In this document: piece after piece, positions 1-12,500 of the stretch | Layout of the letters: each line of letters starts with the position of its first letter | Numbering within the stretch: position 1 is the first letter of the stretch | Assembly (NCBI RefSeq): GCF_018143015.1 | Contig: NC_054746.1 | Location: forward strand, 16,297,532 to 16,361,531 | Reading direction: 5' to 3' | DNA from: Lytechinus variegatus | Taxonomy: Eukaryota; Echinodermata; Echinoidea; Temnopleuroida; Toxopneustidae | DNA length: 64,000 nucleotides | Made by a program: the position numbers and the translations under genes | Notes under the pieces: model-generated | What the model was told of the DNA's origin: nothing | What the model saw: only the letters and a program-made list of their open reading frames with translations | The model's database searches: none

Positions 1-553
1 CCGTTCCTGTTGTTCAGAAATCTAATACCCAGCCAATCAGAAGTCAGAATTTTCAGAAATCTTGTCTTGCATCTTGATGGGAAAAGCTGGTTCTTGACCC
101 ATCTAAAAGATGCCACATATCAAGAGCGACATTGTGAGAAAGACAGTACAGAGTTTGAGCAGGGACGTGAGAGGGCTGGTTTGAGCTTCCTGCTGATATA
201 AATAATATTTGGTTTCAAAATAAAAAGTTATGCACAATTTGCAAGAGAAAACAGCGGAAGAAAATTCTGTTTTAAGGCGTATTTTCAGGCGTGAAATTCA
301 CTTATCAGAATATTTCATTCAACAGAAATGATCAGTATATAAAAGAGAACCATTTACTCTTTCATTAGGTACAAAAATATTCAATATTTCTTGAAGATAA
401 AATGTTAAAATTCTTTGAGAAAGAAAGTCTCATAATTCACAAGATTTTGCAGGGAGGTGAATTCAGCCATGAGGGGATTTGGATAAACCTTGCTCATTAG
501 CATAACGACCTGCAGACTGACTGACAACCCTTCTGTTTCATGATCCCACTCAC
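1..553. other. Reductase intron 3 (part), nothing recognised
   Basis: This is sequence downstream of the third reductase exon, read on the minus strand. The donor GTGAGT lies at 553-548. I searched for the next reductase exon, which should carry the catalytic His, and did not find it, so it lies off the left edge. No repeat or RNA was recognised. Confidence 0.5.
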
Positions 554-3500
554 CAAGTTTACTTGTGATGTAGATATCAGATCTCTCAAGTCCATATTTT
601 GGGAGAAGCTCTTTCAAAGCATTACCGATGTCTTCTTCATTTCTGTAGACAGCAGCCGTGTCTGTATTTCAATTCATGAAAACAAGAGGGTTGGAAGAAT
701 CAATAATTCATTAATTTCCACCAATTAATTCTCATGAACAAAAAATTCTAACATACGGCCAAAGAAAACTTTTGATGATTCGCCATGAAGAAAATTCAAT
801 ACACTTCACATTGGGAGAGGAATAACAGGAGACAAAAGAAGGTATGGCACAGACTAAACCAAACACTTCTTGACATAACACTCTGTGAGTGCATGCCTAT
901 GAACCATGTAATCATGTATAATTTGCTCTAGATGAACACTGTCCTAAAAAGAGTAATCTTTATTTCTTCATGCATTTGACTTGGTATTTATTTAACTTTA
1001 ATCGACACGGTTGTAAGATTTAGAAAGTGTATTTTTTCTTTGAAATATTTAACATGACGTCAGAGATGCTAATTGAGTTCTAGCATTATATATCTGGGTT
1101 GATAGAGGGCGCTGGAAATTTGCCTTGACAAGATCGACAAAGATTTAAAGTTCAGCCCGTCGTGACTTTACAGTAGAATTCAAGATAATCGGTACAAGTC
1201 CAATGTTGTAAGTAAAATGACCTTAATATTTCCTTAATGTAATGCATAACTGAATATATGAGACCAAAATTAACTCTCGACGATAATTAATTTGTTGTTA
1301 ATTTAGCTCATAACTTTGGTGAAAGTGTTTGGAGTTCACGTATAGAATACACGTGTGATAAACGTATATTGACATTGTACACTGATAGGTAATTGGACAT
1401 GCACATGAAGAGCGTTGCGTAATAGCATATCGGTACGGTACTGTGTGGTAATCTCGCACACAGTGCATAGTAGGCTATTCATGTTTAGAGTTGTAAAATG
1501 AAATGGAATGTCAAACAAGTGTTCTTTGTTAGCTGCGTTTGGTTCTAAGTTGTTGAAATAGATAAAGTACATTTATAAGTTTGGAAATAAGGCATTAAAG
1601 CCAGTTTTGGTGCATTTGAAAGCCCTGATAATTGCAAATAACACATAGGTGAAATGAAAGCGTGGTTATTGGATTGAATAAAGTTATTGCTAGTTATTAA
1701 TGCCTCAGAGTATGAAAGTCGTTTAGAGGCAAGGTTATATTGATTTAAGTATCATAGTTTATATAAAGAACACATGAGACAAAGTCAAGGTTTTGTTTAA
1801 TCACATATAGCAAAGTTTATTCAAGGTTCTTTGAACACAGTCATTGACAAAACATAAAAGGTAAATTTGTTACAGAAAACCAGAATATTTATTTATGCAA
1901 GATTCAAACGTCACAATTAATTTGTGCAATACTTAGACTATTTATTTATCTCATGCAAGTACATAATTGTAAAATGTAATTGCATATATACAGATGCTTA
2001 TTATTGTTTGTTTATATTTTTATGCTACAGATTGAACATGCTCGATGGTATGCTCGATGGTATGCTAGGTCGCATGCTTGATGGTGTACTTGATGCATCG
2101 TATGATAACTGGAAATTCTGCGTCACCGAGTCTTTTTGTTTTGAGTACTGTCAACTGTCTAGTCACTCGTAGTTATACGTCACAAAAAGTTCAATAACAT
2201 TGTCGTCACCGTAAGAACAGTCGTCACCGTCAAGAACAGTCGTCACCGTAAGTCAGCCATGAGTGGATCATCTGAAAGTATCAAGCCCGAGGACTCAGCC
2301 AGTCAAGGTGGTAAGAGTTCAACAGCGTCATCAAGGATAAATACGAAGGCCAGGAAGGCAGCCCTGGCAGCAGAGCTAGCATCCTTAAAGGGACAGCAAG
2401 AGTTAGAGCTTCAAGAATTTCAACTACAGCAAAGGAAGGCACAGTTTATGTTAGAAACTAAGCTCAAAGTTGCAGCAGCAGAAGAGGCTGTATATGAACA
2501 ATATGATCAGCATCCCAGTCAACTCGACATTAAGATAGAACCCACAAGTGAACAACTTGGTCAACAGCAGCAGCCCGTTCAGCCACAGATTCAGGCCAGC
2601 GAGCACGGCAACAATGTACAGAAGGAGAATTTGGAAGACACAATGCCATACCCGCAGCACAACCAAGATTTGTATCAGTATCAGCAAACACAGCATCGTT
2701 TGTTGGAAGCAATAAGCCTGTCAAATGTGGAAATCATGAAGTTTAACGGAAACCCTTTACACTATCATGAGTTCATGGCATGTTTTGATAATTTGATAGG
2801 CTCGTCTACACTAGACAGAGGGACAAAGCTTATGAAGTTGTATCAGTGCTGTGAAGGGGATGTCAAGAACATCATACAGTGTTGTATGGTAATGGATCCA
2901 GTGCTAGGATATCAACGCGCCAGAGAATTACTGAGAGAACGCTTTGGCAGTAGATTTAAGATAGGAGAAGCGTGGATCGAAAAGCTAACTAATGGTTCAG
3001 CACTTCATGCAAATGATAGAACTGGACTACGCAAGTTTGCTGATGAATTGCAGGTATGTCTTGAGACCCTTAAGGCATTGAATCTAACAAAGGAGATCAG
3101 CAGTAACAGAGAGCTGGTCAAACTGGCAGAAAGACTCCCATTTCATCTCAAGGCTAGATGGTTGAAAGTAGTGAGAGACATTAGACAAAGAGGTCGCTCT
3201 CCAGATATCGCTGACATGGTGAAATTTGTATCTGATGCCGCCGAAGAAGTTAACGATCCAGTCTTTGGTGAGCTGACTGCGACTTCTCAAAGATCAGCAT
3301 CTAAGCCAAGCTTCAATAAGCAACATTCCAAGAGCAGCTACTCTACAGCAGTCACTGATAATTCAAGCTTTCCTAAGCCCAAGAAGTGCTTCAAGTGTCA
3401 TCAAGACCATACCTTGTTTGGCTGTGACAGCTTTAAGTCCCTGACACCTGATGAGAGATTTAAATTTGCACAAGAAAACAGACTTATGTTTCAATTGCTT

Positions 3501-6500
3501 GCAACAAGGTCACACCAGCAGAGTTTGCAAGTTGAACAGAACTTGCTCAGTTCCAGGATGTCAGAGAAAACATACAAAGTTCCTCCACGTAACTCAAGAA
3601 AGCTCATCACCTGTAAGAGGTACTCCGCATCAAGAGATAGAGAATCAGCCTCAACCAAATAAACATTTGAGATCATCTTCCACTCAAACACCATTTGATG
3701 AAATCCAAATGGCTCAGAATAGCTTCATTGATAAATCGGTCACAGGGGCCGGTAGGTGTGTACTTCCCATCGTTCCAGTTAGGGTAAGGGCACACGACGA
3801 GAGCAAGTCTGTTGAAACTTACGCACTCCTAGACACTGGTTCTACCAGCACGTTTTGTACAGCAGCCCTATCCAGACAACTTAATGCAGTGGAAAGGAAG
3901 CAAAGTCTAAATCTATCAACACTTGGAAGATCTAACAGCACAGTAGATACATCAGTTGTTAGCCTTATAGTAGACACAGGTAAAGATACAGAAATAGTGA
4001 AGTTACCACGTGTATATACAAGAGAGTCAATCAACGTCAAAGAATCTCATATCGCCAAGATGGAAGACACCAGAGGATGGAACCACCTAGAAGGAATCAA
4101 CATTCCTATCGTCAGACAACATGAAGTTGGACTTTTGATCGGGCAAGATGTGCCTGAAGCATTGATACCCATAGAAGTTAGAGCATCCAAGGATGGACCA
4201 TATGCTGTAAGAACCAAATTAGGATGGGCAGTAAGTGGTCCTGTTCAACCCAAGATGCCAGAAGACATACACACAGCTACTACAAGCTTTGTTGGTAGCG
4301 ACATCAACCTGGAGGATGACAGACTTCAGAGTTTCAGGAAAAATGAAGGCTCAGAAGTTCTTCAGAAGGACAAAGTTTCGTCTGTCAATGTTAGTAATGC
4401 GTCAGCTTTCCAGGAGAGTAGTGGTGAAAAGGATGGAGTTCACAACCTATCGCCAACGTCATTAGAGAAGAAAACGCCAAATCTACCAGACGACATTTTG
4501 ACCACAGAACAGCATTTGCAATCGTCACCCAAGAGAGTACCGAAAGATGATACACTTCAGAAGAAATACCAAGTGGACATAAAACATATGCTAAGTAATG
4601 ACTCTGTAATGAAAGTTAATAAGACAGAACAAGTAGAAGATACACCCTCATTGTACTTACCTCACTATTTAGTCATAAGTCCACAAGTTATTAGTGATTG
4701 TGTGGCAAAGCGTAATGAAGAAGCATTACATGACAAGGTTCCACGGGGGCCGGACCTTGCCAAGCATAGTAAAGAAATATTACCTGACAAGGTTCCACAG
4801 GTGCCGGACCTGGCCAATCTGCCTAGAGTGTCAACTGGTAAAACTTTCTTTGGCTACATGTATTTTGGAGTTGATAGTTTCACACCGCACATTGTATATC
4901 AAAATTCAGAAAAGGGATATGGTTGAATCTGTAATGTACATGTTTGGTCATTTAAATTATATGATGCACATGTATTTTGTTATAGAAAAGATTTAAATTT
5001 AAGGCACTACAAAGATATATTTCTCATTGTGATGAAATTGTAAAAGGTAGCAGTGAGATCCAAAAGGACGAGTATAGAAATTGTATTTTGGAAATAGCAG
5101 AAAGTTCAAAATCAGTGAGCGAGTTAAAATGGCAGTGTCTAAACTCCAATTTCTCTGGTCAAAGTGCATTTAGCAAGCAATTTATGCGGAATATGGTTTT
5201 GGTATATGGATAAGAAGTAAATTCATATATGAGGTTTATTTGCCAAATCTGTTTTAAAAATTCTTTATATTGATTTGCTCTTATTGAACAAAACAAGAAT
5301 ATTAGTGTAGTACCAGTGTAAAATTTATAATTTGATAATTTGATGGCAAAGCAAAAGTAGGAATTGCTAATCAAGGAAATGGAATTTGCATCAGTAATCA
5401 AGAATTGTGTTGAAATGCACAAAGGAATGTTTAAGAATTTGAAACCAATCATTCTCATTGTTTCGCGATAAATGACTGTTAGCGAGGAGGACATTTTCAA
5501 GCAGTTTATCACGACGACATTCAGCAAAGCAGCAGGAAATTCTTAAAGAATGGAAAGTTTAGAAACATTCAAGACTTGAAACAAGACTATCATGAATCAT
5601 GAGTTACAACATGAAAGTTTGAAAGTTGACGACAACATGAAGGACTTTGAATTTCAAGATGATGGACATAATAAGTTCTGAAATTCATTAAAATGTTTAT
5701 TAAATTGCAGATTGAAGAAAGACTATATACATGTAAAAGGGACATTTCAACTTGATAGAGACTAGTTAAACTAGTATATATATATATCTCATCCTCAGGA
5801 GGTATTTTTTGTGCATTTTGTGATCTAAAAGGCATATTTGATGATCACAGTTGATAAAGTATGTTATTCAAACAAGACTGTATTCTTACAAAGGTGTCAG
5901 ATTTGATACAAAGAGTTTGATATTATTATTGCTGATTAAGAGAGGACAAAAAACAGGTTCAGTTTTAAGTTTTATAACTCCAGCTCAATTCAAGTGTTTT
6001 GCAGGAAAAGACAATACTTGGAAATATTCAAAGAGTTGTAAGCATTGAAGATGCATTACGTTCGATTTATATTTTGTGTATATACTGTATGCTCAGCTAG
6101 AATTTAATTTCAGTCTGTGAAGACCCAGAAAAAGGTATGATATTGTGTAATAGGTAACACAATGTTTGAAAAATGATAGGACATACTATATTAATTTATG
6201 TTTTAAAGTGACAATGTTTTATAGTTGATTGCAGGAAGAAAGCAATGCATTATATTCTTGAGCATAAACTGAATGTCTCTAGGTCACAGGCAGTTAAAGT
6301 TTGAATTGAATTATTTTCTAGACTGCCATATTGAGAAGGGTTGTCGATTTCAATTGTTGTCGAAGACAACTACGTGTACGTAAGCAAATAGTGCATGTTA
6401 TTTATATTCAGGTACATACAATTTTTTACCAGTCACTTCAAGTGATTTAAAGGGAAGCAAGATAGTGTAAAATTCAATTGTAAAAGAAAGGTTGATAAAT

Positions 6501-9500
6501 GCTCCGTTGTGTCTACGCATTTAAGGGGCCGGTGTGTAAGATTTAGAAAGTGTATTTTTTCTTTGAAATATTTAACATGACGTCAGAGATGCTAATTGAG
6601 TTCTAGCATTATATATCTGGGTTGATAGAGGGCGCTGGAAATTTGCCTTGACAAGATCGACAAAGATTTAAAGTTCAGCCCGTCGTGACTTTACAGTAGA
6701 AGTCAAGATAATCGGTACAAGTCCAATGTTGTAAGTAAAATGACCTTAATATTTCCTTAATGTAATGCATAACTGAATATATGAGACCAAAATTAACTCT
6801 CGACGATAATTAATTTGTTGTTAATTTAGCTCATAACTTTGGTGAAAGTGTTTGGAGTTCACGTATAGAATACACGTGTGATAAACGTATATTGACATTG
6901 TACACTGATAGGTAATTGGACATGCACATGAAGAGCGTTGCGTAATAGCATATCGGTACGGTACTGTGTGGTAATCTCGCACACAGTGCATAGTAGGCTA
7001 TTCATGTTTAGAGTTGTAAACGAAATGGAATGTCAAACAAGTGTTCTTTGTTAGCTGCGTTTGGTTCTAAGTTGTTGAAATAGATAAAGTACATTTATAA
7101 GTTTGGAAATAAGGCATTAAAGCCAGTTTTGGTGCATTTGAAAGCCCTGATAATTGCAAATAACACATAGGTGAAATGAAAGCGTGGTTATTGGATTGAA
7201 TAAAGTTATTGCTAGTTATTAATGCCTCAGAGTATGAAAGTCGTTTAGAGGCAAGGTTATATTGATTTAAGTATCATAGTTTATATAAAGAACACATGAG
7301 ACAAAGTCAAGGTTTTGTTTAATCACATATAGCAAAGTTTATTCAAGGTTCTTTGAACACAGTCATTGACAAAACATAAAAGGTAAATTTGTTACAGAAA
7401 ACCAGAATATTTATTTATGCAAGATTCAAACGTCACAATTAATTTGTGCAATACTTAGACTATTTATTTATCTCATGCAAGTACATAATTGTAAAATGTA
7501 ATTGCATATATACAGATGCTTATTATTGTTTGTTTATATTTTTATGCTACAGATTGAACATGCTCGATGGTATGCTCGATGGTATGCTAGGTCGCATGCT
7601 TGATGGTGTACTTGATGCATCGTATGATAACTGGAAATTCTGCGTCACCGAGTCTTTTTGTTTTGAGTACTGTCAACTGTCTAGTCACTCGTAGTTATAC
7701 GTCACAACGGTTAAAGGTGAAGATTCTTGAATAAAAACTGAATTGCAAAAGAGCAGGTGGCAAGACAATTTGATTTCATTGTTTACATTTTAATGTTTTG
7801 TGTCTATGTTGAGCAAACAACTAAACCAAGTGCATTTTTGCAGCATATCTTATAAAAAAAATCATGTTCCCTGAAATGTGTTCATAGCAATATCAAGCTA
7901 CTTTTAGGGATATCACTTTTATTTTAATGTTTTTGTCAGGAAAAAAAGCAACTTTTGTTTCTCCAATACACCAATTATAACTGTAAAAAAATAAAAGAAA
8001 ATTCATTTGAAAAAAAAAAGATTGAATAGGATGAAGAGTATGTTCTAAAAATAATATTGAGTTAAATTAATCAATGCTTTAAGTTTTGTTAAAATACTGA
8101 ATATCTTTCAAAATTCATGTGTCTTACCTATAAGACGATATCCATGTTTTAAAGCCGTATCAAGACATTTGTAGACAGTGTCAGTACCTCTCATACAGTA
8201 AGTTCCAACTGTAGAAGACAAATATTAAATAGTTTCTTATTCAACAATTAAAATTCATCCTACTATTAAAAGAATATTTTGGGGGCTAGCATATGTAATG
8301 AAAGTTAAGGAGGAAACACCACCTGATTTTAGCAGGTAACAGTTCAAAGAGTGAGTTTAGTAGATGGCATTCGTAAGACCCCAATTCCACAGAAGAACTT
8401 CGAAGGACCTTTGAAAGACCAAAAATTGGCTAGGTCTTACAGCAGTCTCCAAGATCACTGACATTTGTTATCTATGTGGAATGGCTCCCAAAGACCCCTC
8501 AAAGAATTCTGAAAGACTGATTGATGCTCCTTGTCTTAGATCTTTTAATGGCCTTTCAGTGATCTTTTTTATCTTTCAGAATTCTTTCCATGGACTTTCC
8601 TGGTCTTTAAGTGATCTTTCAATGATCGCTTAATGACCTCTTACAGGTCTTAGTAAAGTGATCTCCACAAAAATCTTGAGAGACTGTATCATGGAAAAGA
8701 CTAATAAAAACTTTGAAAGTTAATCAGAGACTGCTGAAAGACCATCTGTATATATTGTATGCGGGCATGCAAGGATCGGATGACTAGGGTAATAATATAT
8801 CTGTTCCGATGTATTAAGAGCTACATAAATGTGGAATATTATTATTATTTTTCTGTACTATACCACCGAAACAGTTTAGTGCGGATCAGTCATTGAAAGT
8901 TAAATGAGTGAAGCCTCCTGCAGCACTTTGTGCAAGATTACTGATAGTGGATGGAGGATCATGGAGCAACGGAAATGTATTTTCCAGGAGTTCCCGAGTA
9001 ACCATGCCATTTCTTCCCTCCCCACCAGAGATCCTGTTGCTACTTTATGATAGTCACAAAGTCACATCTCCATCATATCACATTGTTCTATTGCCTCCTA
9101 ACATCAATCACATCCTGCAACCCTTTGGCTGTTTTGGACAAACAAAAGCACACTGCAACAGAGCTTGCACAGAACTTCCAATTCCTATCCCGGGCAATTA
9201 ATCACGAGACACAACAAGTCATCCCACATCTATCCATCAATCATTCCTGCAGTTGATGAAGAAAATCTTAGAGCAGCAAATAAAAAAAGGAACATAGAGT
9301 CATGGTAGACTTAGAGAGGGTCACTAACCATGGGATGCCACTATAAAAAAATAATTTATGCCCATGTTGTCCTCGATCTTGGCAAAGAGGGCTTGGCGCT
9401 TATGCAGTTTCGCACCAGCCAATTTCGAGCAAATTTTCCCAGCATAATTGTTCGAGAAGCTGCATGGTGTTGGAATGGTAATGGAATGATGTGATGTACG

Positions 9501-12500
9501 TAGAAACTAAGGAATGAGAGAAAGAGATACTGTACACTACACACAGAGCTACCAAGTCTCACGCATTATGCATGAGACTCAAGCATTTTGGACTCTTGTT
9601 CATCCCCTCAAATCTCTGTCTCACGCAACTATCACAGCCTATCCCCATATACATTGCACACAATGTCTGTGATCTCACTCAGATTCACAGAAAATCTCAC
9701 GCATAGCTGGTCTTTTGAATTTGGCATCTCTGTACACAACTCACACTTTAAAAAATCATTCAAATATTATTTTCTACCAGTGGACCAACAGCTTAACGTC
9801 CTCTCCGATGGACCTGGTAATGAGGACAAATGCCTTACCAAAGGGCACTAGCGCACCATTTGGGAATCGAACCCGGGTCTAATTTCCATAGTTCCATTTT
9901 ATTTTTCATTAGTAACTTGGGAATAGTTTTTGTATTCACCAGAGCACTCCAAAACTTTAATTTTGGGCATATTTTTGTATACCCTCTATTGGTGGTTATT
10001 GGTGGAAAGTAATATGGCAAGAAAATTTTCAGTTTTCAAATTCTATTTTTTATTCAGAAAAAAATCACAGAAAGAATCAAATTTATTAAAGAGCCAAGTT
10101 ATATGATGATTAGCTGTAATGGAATCTGAGCGTAAAAAAACAATCAAGCATTTGTTCCAAATAGGAAAGATTTCCCAAGTTCCACTAATTAAAAAAAAAT
10201 ACTTCTCCAAAACCCCCTTCTAGCTTCTTTCGTTCTTTTGTTTTCTTGTTCTTGAATAAGTGCATGAAACGCTTAGCGGAAAGTAGCTCTTTATCTTCAT
10301 AGGTCTATTAATGACGGTGTTGAGAAATGCTGGGCCCCAGTACGGTACTGCACAGGGTGACCAGACGTCCCGTATTTCCTGGGATTGTCCCGTATTTTGC
10401 TCCTTTGTCCCGGCGTCCCGACAAACCCTTCCCGGGACGCCTATTTGTCCCGTATTTCAGAATATTGAAATAAAAAATGTAGTAAATAATCAGAGATGCC
10501 AAGTTCAAAGACCAGCTATGCGTGAGATTTTCTGTGAATCTGAGTGAGATCACAGACATTGTGTACAATGTATATGGGGATAGGTTGTGATAGTTGCGTG
10601 AGACAGAGCATGATGAAAATCTTGCTTTGAAGAGCAGTATACCCCAGTTTGGGCAGTTTCCCTTATCATCAAATCTCTTCTCCCAGTACTACAAACCCTA
10701 TTGCCCTCAAGCATGAAATTTAAGTATAGAAACACCTGTTTCTTGACCTCGGTCCGAAGATAATACACCTGTAACACGCGGAAACTGATGTAGAAAGATG
10801 ACACACGACACCATTCCTTGTGTTTCGGTTCGTTTAATATCGATGAGTCGTTAAATACAAAATTCCAAAATTTCCAAGTACAGGAACAAAAGATAAAGAA
10901 ATAAAAAAAACCCTGCAAAAACCAATGAGAATAAAACAATTAACTAGAATGATGATATATGTTTGAAAAACGCACAAAATAGAAATATACACATATTTGC
11001 TTGTGACTCTAAGATAAAACATTCATCAATATGACGTCAAGTAGACTAGTAATAATAAATGATAAACATGTTGTCTATATCCATTCATTAAAACTTATTC
11101 AATATTGCCTGAATTCAACTCATCTAATCACAAATTCAGTTCCTCCATCGTTACGGATAACTCTTCCAACAAATAAATGAAATACATCCATTAAGTGAAA
11201 TTTACCAAACAACAATTAAAATATGCCAACAAATTAGCATTGAAATACAGTGGTTTATAAATGATAACCACTCACCCTGGCAATCTGGCCTAGAGGACCA
11301 TATTTCCTCTCGTGATAGCCTCACCCGCTACACGAATGTCATGTCAAATACCTTTAAAAGGAAAGTAACAATTATTACACATAGTAAGCAATCGTTGTGA
11401 CCCTTTACTCTGAAAACACAAAACTGAAACATTGAATTTACAATTCAATAACCAAAATCAATTGAACCAAAATCTTCAACTCTAAAGATCATTTTACTAA
11501 ATCGTTTTACTTTACGATTAGAACCGAACACATTTTATGTTTATAACTACATACTACAATCAAGTATACAAGTACAAGTAATTAATATAAAATATCACAA
11601 AAATCATCTGAAGTAACAAAGACAGATGCATAACTAATTAATTATTTAATTCACAAAACCCCTTAGAATAAGACAAATATGCTATGCTAGCATAGATAGC
11701 ACTTTAATATAACCTAACCTCTTATTCCGAACAAAATAAAATACATTGTTAACCAACTTTATAAACTATTGTTCAAAACTAACAGAATTGACAAAACAAT
11801 ATCTTACCTATAATTCTGACCCGAAAATGAAGAAGCCTCTCTGCCTGCCCCATGAATGGGGTGCAGTGCAGGAGTGAATTGGAGTAAAATCCTCTCTCCC
11901 TTTTATGCAGTTATCACTCTCCATTCACAGATGCTAAGCCTTGACCATAATGTTTTTGACCCAAAGACCATTTAGCATCACTCTTACCCAGAAAGAGTGT
12001 GAATCATACTTTTTAAAAAGCATGAAGATTGATAAACATTTCTACTTTTTACTAATTCCTGTGCACTTCCTGTGAAGGCATCTTTTACTTACGGACAAAT
12101 GATTAAGAGTAATGAAAATATATGAATTTTCAATAAACAGTTCATTTTGACCTGTTACACACCCCAGCATCAACGGTCACAGCAGGGAGCCACACACGAT
12201 GGATTGCAATGTGTGTAGTTCTGGTGAGTGCATACACGCGTTGATAGAAACTTTTTCTTCCTTCCTTTCTTTCTTTCTTTCTTTCTCTCTCTCTCTCTTC
12301 CTTCCTTCCTTCCTTCCTTTCTTTCGTTAAGACTGTATCATTGCGTGAGTGAACGGCATGCATCCCATATTTTCTTGCTGGACGGACAGAAACTATATGG
12401 GATGCATCGCGGTCCTTGCATGCTAAGCATACCGTAATTCTTATTCCGCTTACTTTCCTTATTTCGAGGTCGATTTTCTTCGTTCGAAATTGAAAATGGA

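Larger units (their letters stand above)
1012..7706 (+). mobile_element. BEL/Pao LTR retrotransposon, short Gag-protease type
   Basis: A 6.7-kb LTR element sits in reductase intron 2, in the opposite orientation to the host gene. Its two LTRs (1012-2184 and 6535-7706) start TGTAAG and end GTCACA, and the element is flanked by a 5-bp duplication, ACGGT, at 1007-1011 and 7707-7711. The internal part codes for Gag-like and protease-like regions between 2259 and 4926. The 1.6 kb before the 3' LTR shows no reverse transcriptase, RNase H or integrase. The LTRs are almost identical, so the insertion is young. It looks nearly whole for a non-autonomous element, with at most about one break in the part that is present. 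The BEL/Pao call rests on the Gag region type and on the C-rich linker before the protease, as in that clade. Confidence 0.88.

Noticed and set aside
1924-2172. 82-codon open frame repeated at 7446-7694
   Set aside because: It is part of both LTRs and so occurs twice. It contains simple repeats and is not a separate gene.
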